DNA from: Omnitrophica bacterium GWA2_41_15
Lineage (GTDB): Bacteria > Omnitrophota > Gorgyraeia > Gorgyraeales > Gorgyraeaceae
Assembly (NCBI GenBank): GCA_919902485.1
Contig: CAKKRB010000141.1
Coordinates: forward strand, 1-5,133
Length of the DNA stretch: 5,133 nt
Reading direction: 5' to 3'
Positions 1-5,085 of the stretch are shown here, one piece after another (position 1 is the stretch's first letter; every line of letters begins with the position of its first letter). Position numbers and translations under genes: made by a program. Below the pieces are notes generated by a model that saw only the letters and a program-made list of their open reading frames with translations, was not told where the DNA came from and ran no database searches.

Positions 1-48
1 GCCTGAGAATTTATAAATCGTAACGGCTTCCAGTATTTTTTCGAACAT
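1..48 (-). CDS. Possible 5' end of a divergent gene, cut by the window edge
   Basis: On the minus strand an ATG at 48-46 opens a frame that stays open for all 16 codons to the window edge and reads MFEKILEAVTIYKFSG, a plausible protein N-terminus. All three plus-strand frames contain stops within the first 21 bases, so the stretch is not the tail of a forward gene. No Shine-Dalgarno sits close upstream of this ATG, although an AGGAG lies about 35 bases away beside the inverted repeat. A perfect extended -10 on the minus strand at 143-151 could drive it. Sixteen codons are too few to assign a function, and an open frame of this length can occur by chance. Confidence 0.3.
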   Translation of the reverse strand, partial: MFEKILEAVTIYKFSG

Positions 49-85
49 TAAGAAGAAGAGGGGCGTTTCCTAAGGGGGCATTCTC

Positions 86-127
86 CTAACTTTACAATTC
101 CGTGCATTGCACCATTTGTAAAGTTAG
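86..127. repeat. Nested inverted repeat (12-bp arms, inner 5-bp hairpin)
   Basis: The arms CTAACTTTACAA (86-97) and TTGTAAAGTTAG (116-127) are perfect reverse complements. Inside them GTGCA (102-106) and TGCAC (108-112) form a second hairpin around a single T. No T-run follows on either strand, so it is not an obvious intrinsic terminator. It lies between the forward promoter at 167-195 and the possible divergent gene. It would therefore fall in the 5' leader of the leftward transcript, where its arm touches an AGGAG. It could equally be a small mobile-element remnant or a protein-binding site. Confidence 0.85.
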
Positions 128-142
128 ACAAGCACCTTCCGA

Positions 143-151
143 ATTATAACA
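143..151 (-). promoter_or_regulatory. Candidate leftward extended -10 promoter
   Basis: Read on the minus strand, 151 to 143 gives TGT followed by TATAAT, a perfect extended -10 for a sigma-70-type factor. I see no good -35 at 16-18 bp spacing, so it would depend on the extended -10. Transcription would start near 136, run through the nested inverted repeat and reach the ATG at 48-46. The region is AT-rich, so a chance match is possible. Confidence 0.3.
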
Positions 152-166
152 AAATTAGTTTGTAAA

Positions 167-195
167 TTGATTTATTTTAATTTCCGTGCTATACT
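167..195 (+). promoter_or_regulatory. Sigma-70-type promoter of the gene cluster
   Basis: TTGATT (167-172) and TATACT (190-195) are separated by exactly 17 bp. A TG one base upstream of the -10 (187-188) makes it an extended -10 promoter. Transcription should begin around 201-203, only about 5-7 bases before the ATG at 208, so the first gene would have almost no leader. This is the best promoter in the window and probably drives the whole cluster. Confidence 0.7.
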
Positions 196-207
196 ATAGA
201 TTAGCAT

Positions 208-1887
208 ATGTTAAACTTTAAAAAAGAATTAAATTTAAGAGTTATAGCGCTGGCAGTAAGCGGAGTATTTTTATTTAATAATATCCTCTATGCTTTAGAT
301 TCTTTGAGGGTACCGATGATCAGCCAGCGCAGCGCAACCGGTAATAGCCCTATAGGACAACAGGCTCTGGGGTCAAATGCCACATTAGGAAGAAGAATCT
401 TTTTGAGCTTAGCTTTACTGGCAGGCCCAGCGCTGGTAACAGAGGCTGCTGCTACCATAGAAAGCTTATTTCAGATAATTAATATTGAGGGCTTTGGGAA
501 TAGTTATACAAGAGATATTGAGCCTTTGGCCGAGGCTGACGGAGAAAAACAGGAGCAAAGATTAAAGAATCTTGTACAAGGCGTTTATTCTGAATACGCT
601 CTTTACCGCAAAGGGTCGCCAGGGGCTTTTGTTAAAACGTCAAAAGACCTGGTAGGTTCCTTTGATAGAGAAGAGGGTATATTTGAAAGGATACGGAAAG
701 ACGGGAAAGAGCAAAAGAATAAGCTGGTGCTCCTGCTTATTAGCTGCACTGCCAAGTCTGAGTTAGCTTACCGTATTTTGATAAGGATAGGTATTAAAAA
801 TTTGCGCGGCGCGCTCGGTTTTGAACACGCATTTAATATTATCCCATTAAAGAGCGGGAGATTTTTACTTATAGATTTTGTCTGGGGAGTAGTTAGAATA
901 ATAGAACTCGACGGCGGTAATAGCTATTATGAGAAAAAAGAAGGCTATTACGGCTTAAAAATGGGCCAAAGAGTCTCTCCTGAAAAATTGCATAGTTTAA
1001 GACAGAAACTTAATTCTATAACCAACTCGGAGGACAGGCTGTCTTTTGTGCAGAACCTGCTTGAAAATGAATTGATGAATTTATTGTACCCATTCATTCA
1101 TATTGCGCCAGAGGATAGTTCAGATAACGGGCTTATCTTTGCTATTAAATTAGAAAGGGGATTTATCTATCATGCATTAGGAGATTACAGAAGCGCAGAA
1201 AGAGAATACAAAGACTCTTTGCAGCTTAACAGCGCTTGCGCTGAAACCCACGGCAATCTGGCAAATATATATTTTGAATCAGGCAGAATAGATGAGGCGT
1301 TTTCGGAATATACAACCGCCATAAACTTAAATCCATATAACCCCATACATTATAGCGACTTTGGGCGTTTATACAGTCGTTTAAACAGATGGGAAAAGGC
1401 GGTAAAACTGTTTGAGCAGTCTCTTAGCATAGATTCTGTCTCTCCCGGGGTAGAATCCACTTACGCTCAGCTGGGGGATGCCTATTTAAATTTAGGGAAG
1501 TATATAGAGGCAGAAACAGCATACAGAAAAGCTATGGAGATTGCACCTAAAGATGCGCCTATTCTATATAAAATTGGGCAGGTTAAATATCTGGAAGGGG
1601 AGCACAAGGAAGCAATAAAATGGTTTGACAAGGCGAATAAACTCGATAAGTACGCATGGCAGATTTATTATGCGCGCGGCATAGTTTATTATAAATTGAA
1701 CAATGAGAAAAAAGCAATAGCAGATTTAAGAGAAGCTGTTGAAAAGGCACGTGAGCAGAATATAGATTTACTGTCTAATCCAGATTTCCTGAAAGAGCTC
1801 CCATCAGAGAAAGAAAAAAATACCCTTATGAGGAAGATAGGGAACCAGGGAGTTACTGGCAGCGCTGCAGCAGCTATGGCTTTGTAA
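208..1887 (+). CDS. Exported transglutaminase-like domain / TPR repeat protein
   Basis: This 559-aa protein begins with a Sec-type signal: basic n-region (KKELNLR), hydrophobic segment at 11-28, and a likely cut after ILYA near residue 29. A second hydrophobic stretch at 61-82 starts with RRIFL. Residues about 165-230 carry Cys180 (ISCTAKSELAYRIL), His207 (GFEHAFNII) and Asp223 (LLIDFVWG), the order and spacing of the Cys-His-Asp triad of the transglutaminase-like superfamily, which includes cysteine proteases. Residues about 310-518 form six TPR-type repeats, for example GDAYLNLGKYIEAETAYRKA, usually protein- or peptide-binding. The C-terminus ends in an Ala-rich tail (GSAAAAMAL). The ATG at 208 has no Shine-Dalgarno, but a strong promoter ends 12 bases upstream and the signal peptide starts here. 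It lies 13 bases before the kinase-like gene, so the two are probably co-transcribed. Export and TPRs are clear, the triad is probable, and a role in processing the cluster's peptide is inference. No gene name is recognised. Confidence 0.9.
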   Translation: MLNFKKELNLRVIALAVSGVFLFNNILYALDSLRVPMISQRSATGNSPIGQQALGSNATLGRRIFLSLALLAGPALVTEAAATIESLFQIINIEGFGNSYTRDIEPLAEADGEKQEQRLKNLVQGVYSEYALYRKGSPGAFVKTSKDLVGSFDREEGIFERIRKDGKEQKNKLVLLLISCTAKSELAYRILIRIGIKNLRGALGFEHAFNIIPLKSGRFLLIDFVWGVVRIIELDGGNSYYEKKEGYYGLKMGQRVSPEKLHSLRQKLNSITNSEDRLSFVQNLLENELMNLLYPFIHIAPEDSSDNGLIFAIKLERGFIYHALGDYRSAEREYKDSLQLNSACAETHGNLANIYFESGRIDEAFSEYTTAINLNPYNPIHYSDFGRLYSRLNRWEKAVKLFEQSLSIDSVSPGVESTYAQLGDAYLNLGKYIEAETAYRKAMEIAPKDAPILYKIGQVKYLEGEHKEAIKWFDKANKLDKYAWQIYYARGIVYYKLNNEKKAIADLREAVEKAREQNIDLLSNPDFLKELPSEKEKNTLMRKIGNQGVTGSAAAAMAL

Positions 1888-1900
1888 TACAACCAAATTA

Positions 1901-2785
1901 ATGCATAAGCTTAAAACAATTCTTGATGACGAAACTAGAATAAGCATAGGTGATATATGTTTTTCTCTGTTGATACCTCATGCCGAAACACTTAGGACTG
2001 TGCGCCTTCATTACAGAGACTATCTCGCGCCAGACGCGCTGCCAGATATTGTTATCAGCGTAAAGAATAAACCTAGCGCAGAGCAGCCCAAAAAAAACAA
2101 TATCATAATGCAGGGGTCATCCTGGCAACTCTACCAAAGAGACGGAGAGCTTGGTATTTATTTCTCGCACAAAACAAACCCTGCTATTGCAGTATTCGAT
2201 AACCACATTGGCAGGGTAGAGGTTTTTTCCAGCGGCATCAATCCTTCCCTGTTCTTATATCTTTTACCAGAACTCGTATTGGGTTTGACTCTCCATGACT
2301 ACAATGCCTTATTTGTTCATGCCTGCGGCTTAATCGTTAAGGAAAAAGGCTGTCTTTTTGTGGCAGAGTCTGGCGGAGGCAAATCTACATTAGCCAGGCT
2401 CGCGCTCAATGACGGGTTTACTCTCCTGAACGATGACAGGATTATTGTGGCTATCAACGAGGATATGAATATTATGCACAGCACTCCTTGGCATGGAGAG
2501 ATAGATTATGTTTCTAATCTATCAGCTCATCTTTCTTGTGTATTTTTCCTTGAAAAATCAGTGAAACCTTATATCGCTTTTATAAATAAGCGTGATGCGA
2601 TTATAGAATTATTTAAAAATACCTTTGCTCTTCAGATAGATACTGGTATAATACAAAAGGTATTAGCTTTATGTTCCAGTGTAGTTTCACAAACGCAATG
2701 TTATCGTTTAGGGTTTAATTTACAGACCTCGCTGAGGGTTTTATTTGATGAATTTTTTAGGCAGAACTCCAAAAAAGAGGGATAA
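1901..2785 (+). CDS. HPr kinase-like P-loop protein (HprK family)
   Basis: This 294-aa protein resembles the HprK-related kinases found beside PqqD-type and peptide-modification genes rather than true HprK of sugar regulation. Seen directly: LFVHACGLIV (137-146) with the His-Ala segment that precedes the P-loop; a Walker A, AESGGGKST (155-163), with Lys161; LLNDDR (175-180), a Walker B-like Asp pair; and STPWHGE (194-200), a motif common in this family. The N-terminal 125 residues look beta-rich and have no recognised domain. No transmembrane segment is evident, so it should be cytoplasmic. The first P-loop Gly is Ala here. The ATG follows the previous stop by 13 bases without a visible Shine-Dalgarno, and its 3' end overlaps the PqqD gene by 38 bases. 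Known: HprK homologues in some lasso-peptide clusters phosphorylate the precursor's C-terminal Ser. Inference: it phosphorylates the 45-aa peptide encoded downstream, or another cluster component. Confidence 0.85.
   Translation: MHKLKTILDDETRISIGDICFSLLIPHAETLRTVRLHYRDYLAPDALPDIVISVKNKPSAEQPKKNNIIMQGSSWQLYQRDGELGIYFSHKTNPAIAVFDNHIGRVEVFSSGINPSLFLYLLPELVLGLTLHDYNALFVHACGLIVKEKGCLFVAESGGGKSTLARLALNDGFTLLNDDRIIVAINEDMNIMHSTPWHGEIDYVSNLSAHLSCVFFLEKSVKPYIAFINKRDAIIELFKNTFALQIDTGIIQKVLALCSSVVSQTQCYRLGFNLQTSLRVLFDEFFRQNSKKEG
2625..2652 (+). promoter_or_regulatory. Candidate internal promoter inside the kinase-like gene
   Basis: TGG then TATAAT (2644-2652) is a perfect extended -10, with a weak TTGCTC (2625-2630) 16 bp upstream. 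Transcription from here would start near 2659, about 90 bases before the PqqD gene. It would allow the PqqD, peptide and radical SAM genes to be expressed apart from the first two. The sequence also encodes protein, so chance is possible. Confidence 0.35.
2734..2738 (+). promoter_or_regulatory. Shine-Dalgarno of the PqqD-family gene
   Basis: GAGGG lies 9 bases before the ATG at 2748 and 6 bases before an in-frame TTG at 2745. The two candidate starts differ by one residue. I prefer ATG because it is the stronger start codon and the spacing is still acceptable. Confidence 0.5.
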
Positions 2786-3038
2786 TCTTGCATGGCAGAT
2801 TATCAACGGAGAAGCAATCGTTATGATTCTAGGTGCCAGCCTGCTGAAACATACAGATATGGAAATTTTCAATGAAACCGCATCTCGTATTTGGGAGCTT
2901 ATTGACGGCAAAAGGTCTGTAAAAAATATTACTGCAGAAATAATGCGCGAATACGACATTTCTTTTAACAATGCGCATAAGGAAATAATGTCTTTTTTGC
3001 AGCAAATGGTAAAAAAGGATATGATAGAAATAACATGA
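2748..3038 (+). CDS. PqqD-family peptide-binding protein (RiPP recognition element)
   Basis: The 96-aa product has the length and sequence pattern of stand-alone PqqD proteins. Residues 39-54 read EIFNETASRIWELIDG, matching the family's 'N-x-T-A-x-x-I-W-E-L-hydrophobic-D-G' signature. A helical stretch follows, ending in FLQQMVKKDMIEI (83-95), which corresponds to the family's conserved C-terminal winged-helix end. PqqD proteins bind the leader of a precursor peptide and deliver it to a radical SAM enzyme. That fits the next two genes exactly. Translation probably starts at ATG 2748 (or TTG 2745), inside the last 38 bases of the kinase-like gene, implying translational coupling. The N-terminus is basic (RTPKKR). 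Domain identity is confident. I leave the symbol blank because this is not a PQQ pathway. Confidence 0.85.
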   Translation: MNFLGRTPKKRDNLAWQIINGEAIVMILGASLLKHTDMEIFNETASRIWELIDGKRSVKNITAEIMREYDISFNNAHKEIMSFLQQMVKKDMIEIT

Positions 3039-3044
3039 TTTTTT

Positions 3045-3049
3045 GGAGG
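3045..3049 (+). promoter_or_regulatory. Strong Shine-Dalgarno of the 45-aa peptide gene
   Basis: GGAGG sits 5 bases before the ATG at 3055, within the 16-base gap after the PqqD stop. It is the clearest ribosome site of the cluster, as expected for a precursor peptide needed in more copies than its enzymes. It also argues that the short frame is a real gene. Confidence 0.75.
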
Positions 3050-3054
3050 TAGAA

Positions 3055-3192
3055 ATGCGCAAAAAGAAATGGCTTAAACCAGAAATGTTTAAAATGGACT
3101 ATAAAGATACTGCATTTTTAGAAAGCTGCATGAAAGACGGCTGCGCGACTTATGCTGAGCCATGCGACTTTGCATATGACACTGCGTCATGA
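3055..3192 (+). CDS. Putative RiPP precursor peptide, 45 aa, Cys-rich core
   Basis: A short frame between the PqqD and radical SAM genes encodes 45 residues. The leader part is basic and contains MRKKKWLKPEMF, a W-x-x-P-x-hydrophobic motif (Trp6, Pro9, Met11) reminiscent of the Y-x-x-P-x-L motif that lasso-peptide leaders use to bind their PqqD-like partner. The C-terminal part is acidic, with Cys25, Cys30 and Cys37, several Asp/Glu (Asp28, Glu35, Asp38, Asp42), aromatic residues (Tyr33, Phe39, Tyr41) and a terminal Ser45. There is no signal peptide or membrane segment. Support comes from the strong GGAGG 5 bases upstream, the ATGA overlap with the radical SAM gene and its position in the pathway. 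The modification is unknown: Cys thioether links (ranthipeptide or sactipeptide type) are the leading idea. A YG splice motif and the E-x-x-x-Y of PqqA are absent. I do not recognise a named precursor family. Confidence 0.75.
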   Translation: MRKKKWLKPEMFKMDYKDTAFLESCMKDGCATYAEPCDFAYDTAS

Positions 3193-4277
3193 TTAGTGGT
3201 CGCAATTCTTTCTATCATCTGCCGGCTTATTACAGAAGACTGTCCCACAATAAAATTCCTTTCCATTGCCTTTTTGAACTTACCCACCATTGCAACCTTT
3301 CTTGTCGGCACTGCTATGTAATTCCCAAGAAAAAGCGCGAGATTACTACGCAAGAGGCATTCCGTATCCTGGATATGCTTCGCGCTGCAGGATGTTTTTA
3401 TATTGCCTTTTCCGGAGGCGAAATATTGACTCGGAGAGATTTCTTTAAGATTGCGGCTTATGCGCGAAAGTTACATTTTGCGTTGCGCCTGTTTACCAAT
3501 GCTACGCTTGTCAATGCGAAAGCCGCAAATAAAATAGCATCGTTGCACCCTTATTGCGTTGAAGTGAGCCTCTACGGTTTTAGAAAGACACATGATTATG
3601 TAACGCAGGTGCGCGGCTCTTTTGATCGGACTATGGGTGGTATAAAATTACTGAGAAACAGAGGCGTAAAGGTATTGGCGAAGTCTGTTCTGATGAATTG
3701 CAATGCAGATGAAATTCATATGCTTAAATTATTTGTTGGAAAGGATATTGGAATTAGCTGGCGAGGCGTAGCTCATTTAATATCCCCATGCGATGACGGA
3801 AATAAACGCCCTCTTAGTTTACGCGTAGATAATGATATGTTTTATGATTACCTTCACAGAAAAGTTGCGACTAAAGGCGTTTCGAGCCCTTTAATAAAGT
3901 CTTTTAACAGAAGAAGAAAGTTAAACGAGCCTTTGTGCGGGGCAGGCTTTTTGAATTGCAGTGTCACTCCTTATGGGGAATTCAATCCTTGCGTTCAGAT
4001 TAAATTTAAGAATAACGACCTTCGCCATAATGAAGCTATTCGGATTTGGAGAGAACATAAGGGCTTTAAAGAATTAAGGCGTTTGCGCATCAAAGATCGG
4101 GTTGAATGCAGAGATTGCAGAGACATGAAATACTGCTTTGTTTGTCCCGGAATAGTTCTGCTTGAAACAGGTTCTCTTACGGCCAGGCTACAGGAATCTT
4201 GCCGCCAGGCAGGTATATTTAGAAAAGCATCTTATGAGGCTATCCATGAACACCAAGACAGAGATAGCCGTAGATGA
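3189..4277 (+). CDS. Radical SAM/SPASM peptide maturase
   Basis: This 362-aa protein has a radical SAM core with CNLSCRHC (Cys35, Cys39, Cys42, the CxxxCxxC that binds the SAM-cleaving [4Fe-4S] cluster) and SGGE (75-78) for SAM binding. The C-terminal SPASM domain shows Cys250, Gly263, Cys268, then Cys307-x2-Cys310-x5-Cys316-x2-Cys319 and Cys338, enough ligands for two auxiliary Fe-S clusters. The spacing is one residue shorter than the common CX2CX5CX3C. SPASM enzymes modify peptides or proteins, typically forming thioether or C-C links. The ATG overlaps the peptide gene's stop as ATGA with no Shine-Dalgarno, so translation is probably coupled to the precursor. It has no fused N-terminal PqqD domain, consistent with the separate PqqD gene upstream. 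Its natural substrate should be the 45-aa peptide. Family is certain and the exact reaction unknown. Confidence 0.93.
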   Translation: MISGRNSFYHLPAYYRRLSHNKIPFHCLFELTHHCNLSCRHCYVIPKKKREITTQEAFRILDMLRAAGCFYIAFSGGEILTRRDFFKIAAYARKLHFALRLFTNATLVNAKAANKIASLHPYCVEVSLYGFRKTHDYVTQVRGSFDRTMGGIKLLRNRGVKVLAKSVLMNCNADEIHMLKLFVGKDIGISWRGVAHLISPCDDGNKRPLSLRVDNDMFYDYLHRKVATKGVSSPLIKSFNRRRKLNEPLCGAGFLNCSVTPYGEFNPCVQIKFKNNDLRHNEAIRIWREHKGFKELRRLRIKDRVECRDCRDMKYCFVCPGIVLLETGSLTARLQESCRQAGIFRKASYEAIHEHQDRDSRR

Positions 4278-4323
4278 GGCCTGCGAGTTAAAATTCCTTC
4301 CGATTTTTAAATTTCCAAAATAA
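4246..4323 (+). CDS. 25-codon frame after the maturase; possible truncated next gene
   Basis: An ATG at 4246 overlaps the end of the radical SAM gene by 32 bases in another frame and reads for 25 codons (starts MNTKTEIAVDEACELK, ends FKFPK) to TAA at 4321. A GAGG at 4236-4239, 6 bases upstream, is a good Shine-Dalgarno, and the overlapping start matches the style of this cluster. It could be the beginning of a former fifth pathway gene (peptidase, transporter or other) lost when the sequence downstream changed. It could also be a small real peptide or a chance frame. Nothing in 25 residues identifies a family. Confidence 0.35.
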   Translation: MNTKTEIAVDEACELKFLPIFKFPK

Positions 4324-4379
4324 CTGAACTAATTTGAAAGAATTTGGCCTCCAGATGTGTCTTATATATAGGTATAGGT

Positions 4380-4396
4380 GGTCGTATTTTGCGACC
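4380..4396. promoter_or_regulatory. Inverted repeat upstream of the ORF6N gene
   Basis: GGTCG (4380-4384) and CGACC (4392-4396) flank TATTTTG, ending 22 bases before the ORF6N start and just before its Shine-Dalgarno. It could be an operator or an mRNA hairpin controlling the gene. The upstream AT-rich run around 4362-4376 could hold a -10, but I see no convincing -35. Confidence 0.45.
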
Positions 4397-4403
4397 TTGA
4401 ACA

Positions 4404-4412
4404 GGAGGGAGG
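4404..4412 (+). promoter_or_regulatory. Double Shine-Dalgarno and start choice of the ORF6N gene
   Basis: GGAGG occurs twice in overlap (4404-4408 and 4408-4412). The second is 6 bases before the ATG at 4419. An earlier ATG at 4414 reads only Met-Thr-stop, and its TGA overlaps the 4419 start, so 4419 is the protein start. Confidence 0.7.
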
Positions 4413-4418
4413 CATGAC

Positions 4419-4961
4419 ATGAAAGAGCTTATTCCGCAGGAACGGATAGAACGCAGGATATTAGTAATTCGTGGGCAAAAGGTTATGTTGGATAGAGACA
4501 TAGCAGAACTTTACGGAGTTACGACAGCACAGTTAACGCGTCAAGTTCGTAGAAATATTGATAGATTTCCAGAAGATTTTATGTTTCAGCTTACAAAAGA
4601 AGAACTTACAGACTTGATGTGCCAAATTGGCACATCAAGTTGGGGTGGAACGCGCAAGTTGCCATACGCCTTTACAGAACAAGGAGTTGCTATGCTTTCT
4701 GGTATCTTGCGTAGCAAGAGAGCAGTTTATGTAAACATTGCCATTATGCGGGCATTTGTAAGGCTTAAGCAGATTCTTGCTACGCATAAAGAGCTTGCTG
4801 AAAAACTAAAGGAACTTGAGGGAGAGGTCGGTAAGCATAATAAGCTAATAATGGAGATATTCGAGATTATTAAACAGCTCACACCAGCGCCTATGCCACC
4901 TATAAAGCCAAAGCGCCAGATAGGATTCCGCCAGGATCCAAAATGGGCTTATAAGGGGTAA
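4419..4961 (+). CDS. ORF6N domain-containing protein (phage-type DNA-binding)
   Basis: This 180-aa protein is a typical short ORF6N-family member. Residues about 7-115 show the family's signature: RRILVIRGQKVMLDRDIAELYG (12-33), then QVRRNIDRFPEDFMFQLTKEE (42-62), LPYAFTEQGVAMLSG (81-95) and VNIAIMRAFVRL (105-116). Residues about 116-152 are a likely coiled coil rich in Leu, Lys and Glu, followed by a Pro-rich basic tail (PAPMPPIKPKR, then IGF). ORF6N domains occur in phage and prophage regulators and in many chromosomal orphan genes. DNA binding is inferred from the family and no target is known. It has its own Shine-Dalgarno and upstream dyad and no evident link to the peptide cluster, so it may be a mobile or transferred cassette. 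An internal near-perfect palindrome spans codons 65-74. Confidence 0.9.
   Translation: MKELIPQERIERRILVIRGQKVMLDRDIAELYGVTTAQLTRQVRRNIDRFPEDFMFQLTKEELTDLMCQIGTSSWGGTRKLPYAFTEQGVAMLSGILRSKRAVYVNIAIMRAFVRLKQILATHKELAEKLKELEGEVGKHNKLIMEIFEIIKQLTPAPMPPIKPKRQIGFRQDPKWAYKG
4612..4640. repeat. 29-bp near-perfect palindrome inside the ORF6N gene
   Basis: The arms ACTTGATGTGCCAA (4612-4625) and TTGGCACATCAAGT (4627-4640) are exact reverse complements around a single A at 4626. It encodes residues 65-74 (DLMCQIGTSS), between the two conserved parts of the ORF6N domain. A perfect 14-bp dyad within a coding sequence is unlikely by chance and may be a binding or recombination site, or a strong mRNA hairpin. 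Confidence 0.9.
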
Positions 4962-4975
4962 AATGAGCATAGAAA

Positions 4976-5009
4976 GAGATTGCTTCGGCGCTTTGCGCCT
5001 TGCAATGAC
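4976..5009. repeat. Dispersed-type palindromic repeat downstream of the ORF6N gene
   Basis: GAGATTGC (4976-4983) and GCAATGAC (5002-5009) flank a hairpin of GGCGC (4987-4991) and GCGCC (4995-4999) with a TTT loop; ATTGC also pairs with GCAAT. From memory, the minus-strand form (GTCATTGC ... GAAGCAATCTC) resembles short intergenic palindromes scattered through many bacterial genomes. It begins 15 bases after the ORF6N stop. With no T-run it is not a classic terminator, though it may protect the transcript end. Confidence 0.6.
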
Positions 5010-5027
5010 AGTAGGGTAGAAATATAG

Positions 5028-5036
5028 TTATCCACA
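5028..5036 (+). promoter_or_regulatory. Perfect match to the DnaA box consensus
   Basis: TTATCCACA matches the strongest DnaA-binding 9-mer exactly. Only one is visible and there is no cluster of boxes or origin gene nearby, so it is not evidence of a replication origin. It could serve DnaA-dependent regulation of the promoter-like dyad 14 bases downstream, or be chance. Confidence 0.35.
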
Positions 5037-5049
5037 GCATTTATACAAA

Positions 5050-5085
5050 TTGACGTAACTTGTTGCAATATATACAGTTACGTCA
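5050..5085 (+). promoter_or_regulatory. 10-bp dyad overlapping a possible rightward promoter
   Basis: TGACGTAACT (5051-5060) and AGTTACGTCA (5076-5085) are perfect reverse complements separated by 15 bases. The left arm coincides with a -35-like TTGACG (5050-5055). TATACA (5071-5076, 15 bp spacing) or TACAGT (5073-5078, 17 bp) could be the -10. The layout suggests an operator over a promoter for a gene beyond the right edge. No Shine-Dalgarno or long frame follows in the window. Confidence 0.4.

Noticed and set aside
84..129. Integron attC-like site: TCCTAAC at the left and GTTAGAC (GTTRRRY) at the right of the inverted repeat
   Set aside because: The stem is fully paired with no unpaired central spacer or extrahelical bases, the element is only 46 bases, the left box departs from RYYYAAC, and there is no integrase or cassette array.
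3055..3192. PqqA, lasso or spliceotide precursor identity for the 45-aa peptide
   Set aside because: There is no E-x-x-x-Y pair as in PqqA, no lasso cyclase gene or Gly start to a core ring, and no YG splice motif.
4414..4422. Met-Thr-stop mini-frame overlapping the ORF6N start as a regulatory upstream ORF
   Set aside because: Two codons near a G-rich ribosome site arise easily by chance and nothing else supports a function.
4963..5019. 18-codon frame directly after the ORF6N stop
   Set aside because: It is largely a translation of the palindromic repeat at 4976-5009 and has no other sign of being a gene.
5028..5036. Replication origin
   Set aside because: Only one DnaA box is visible and there are no origin-associated genes or AT-rich repeat array in the window.
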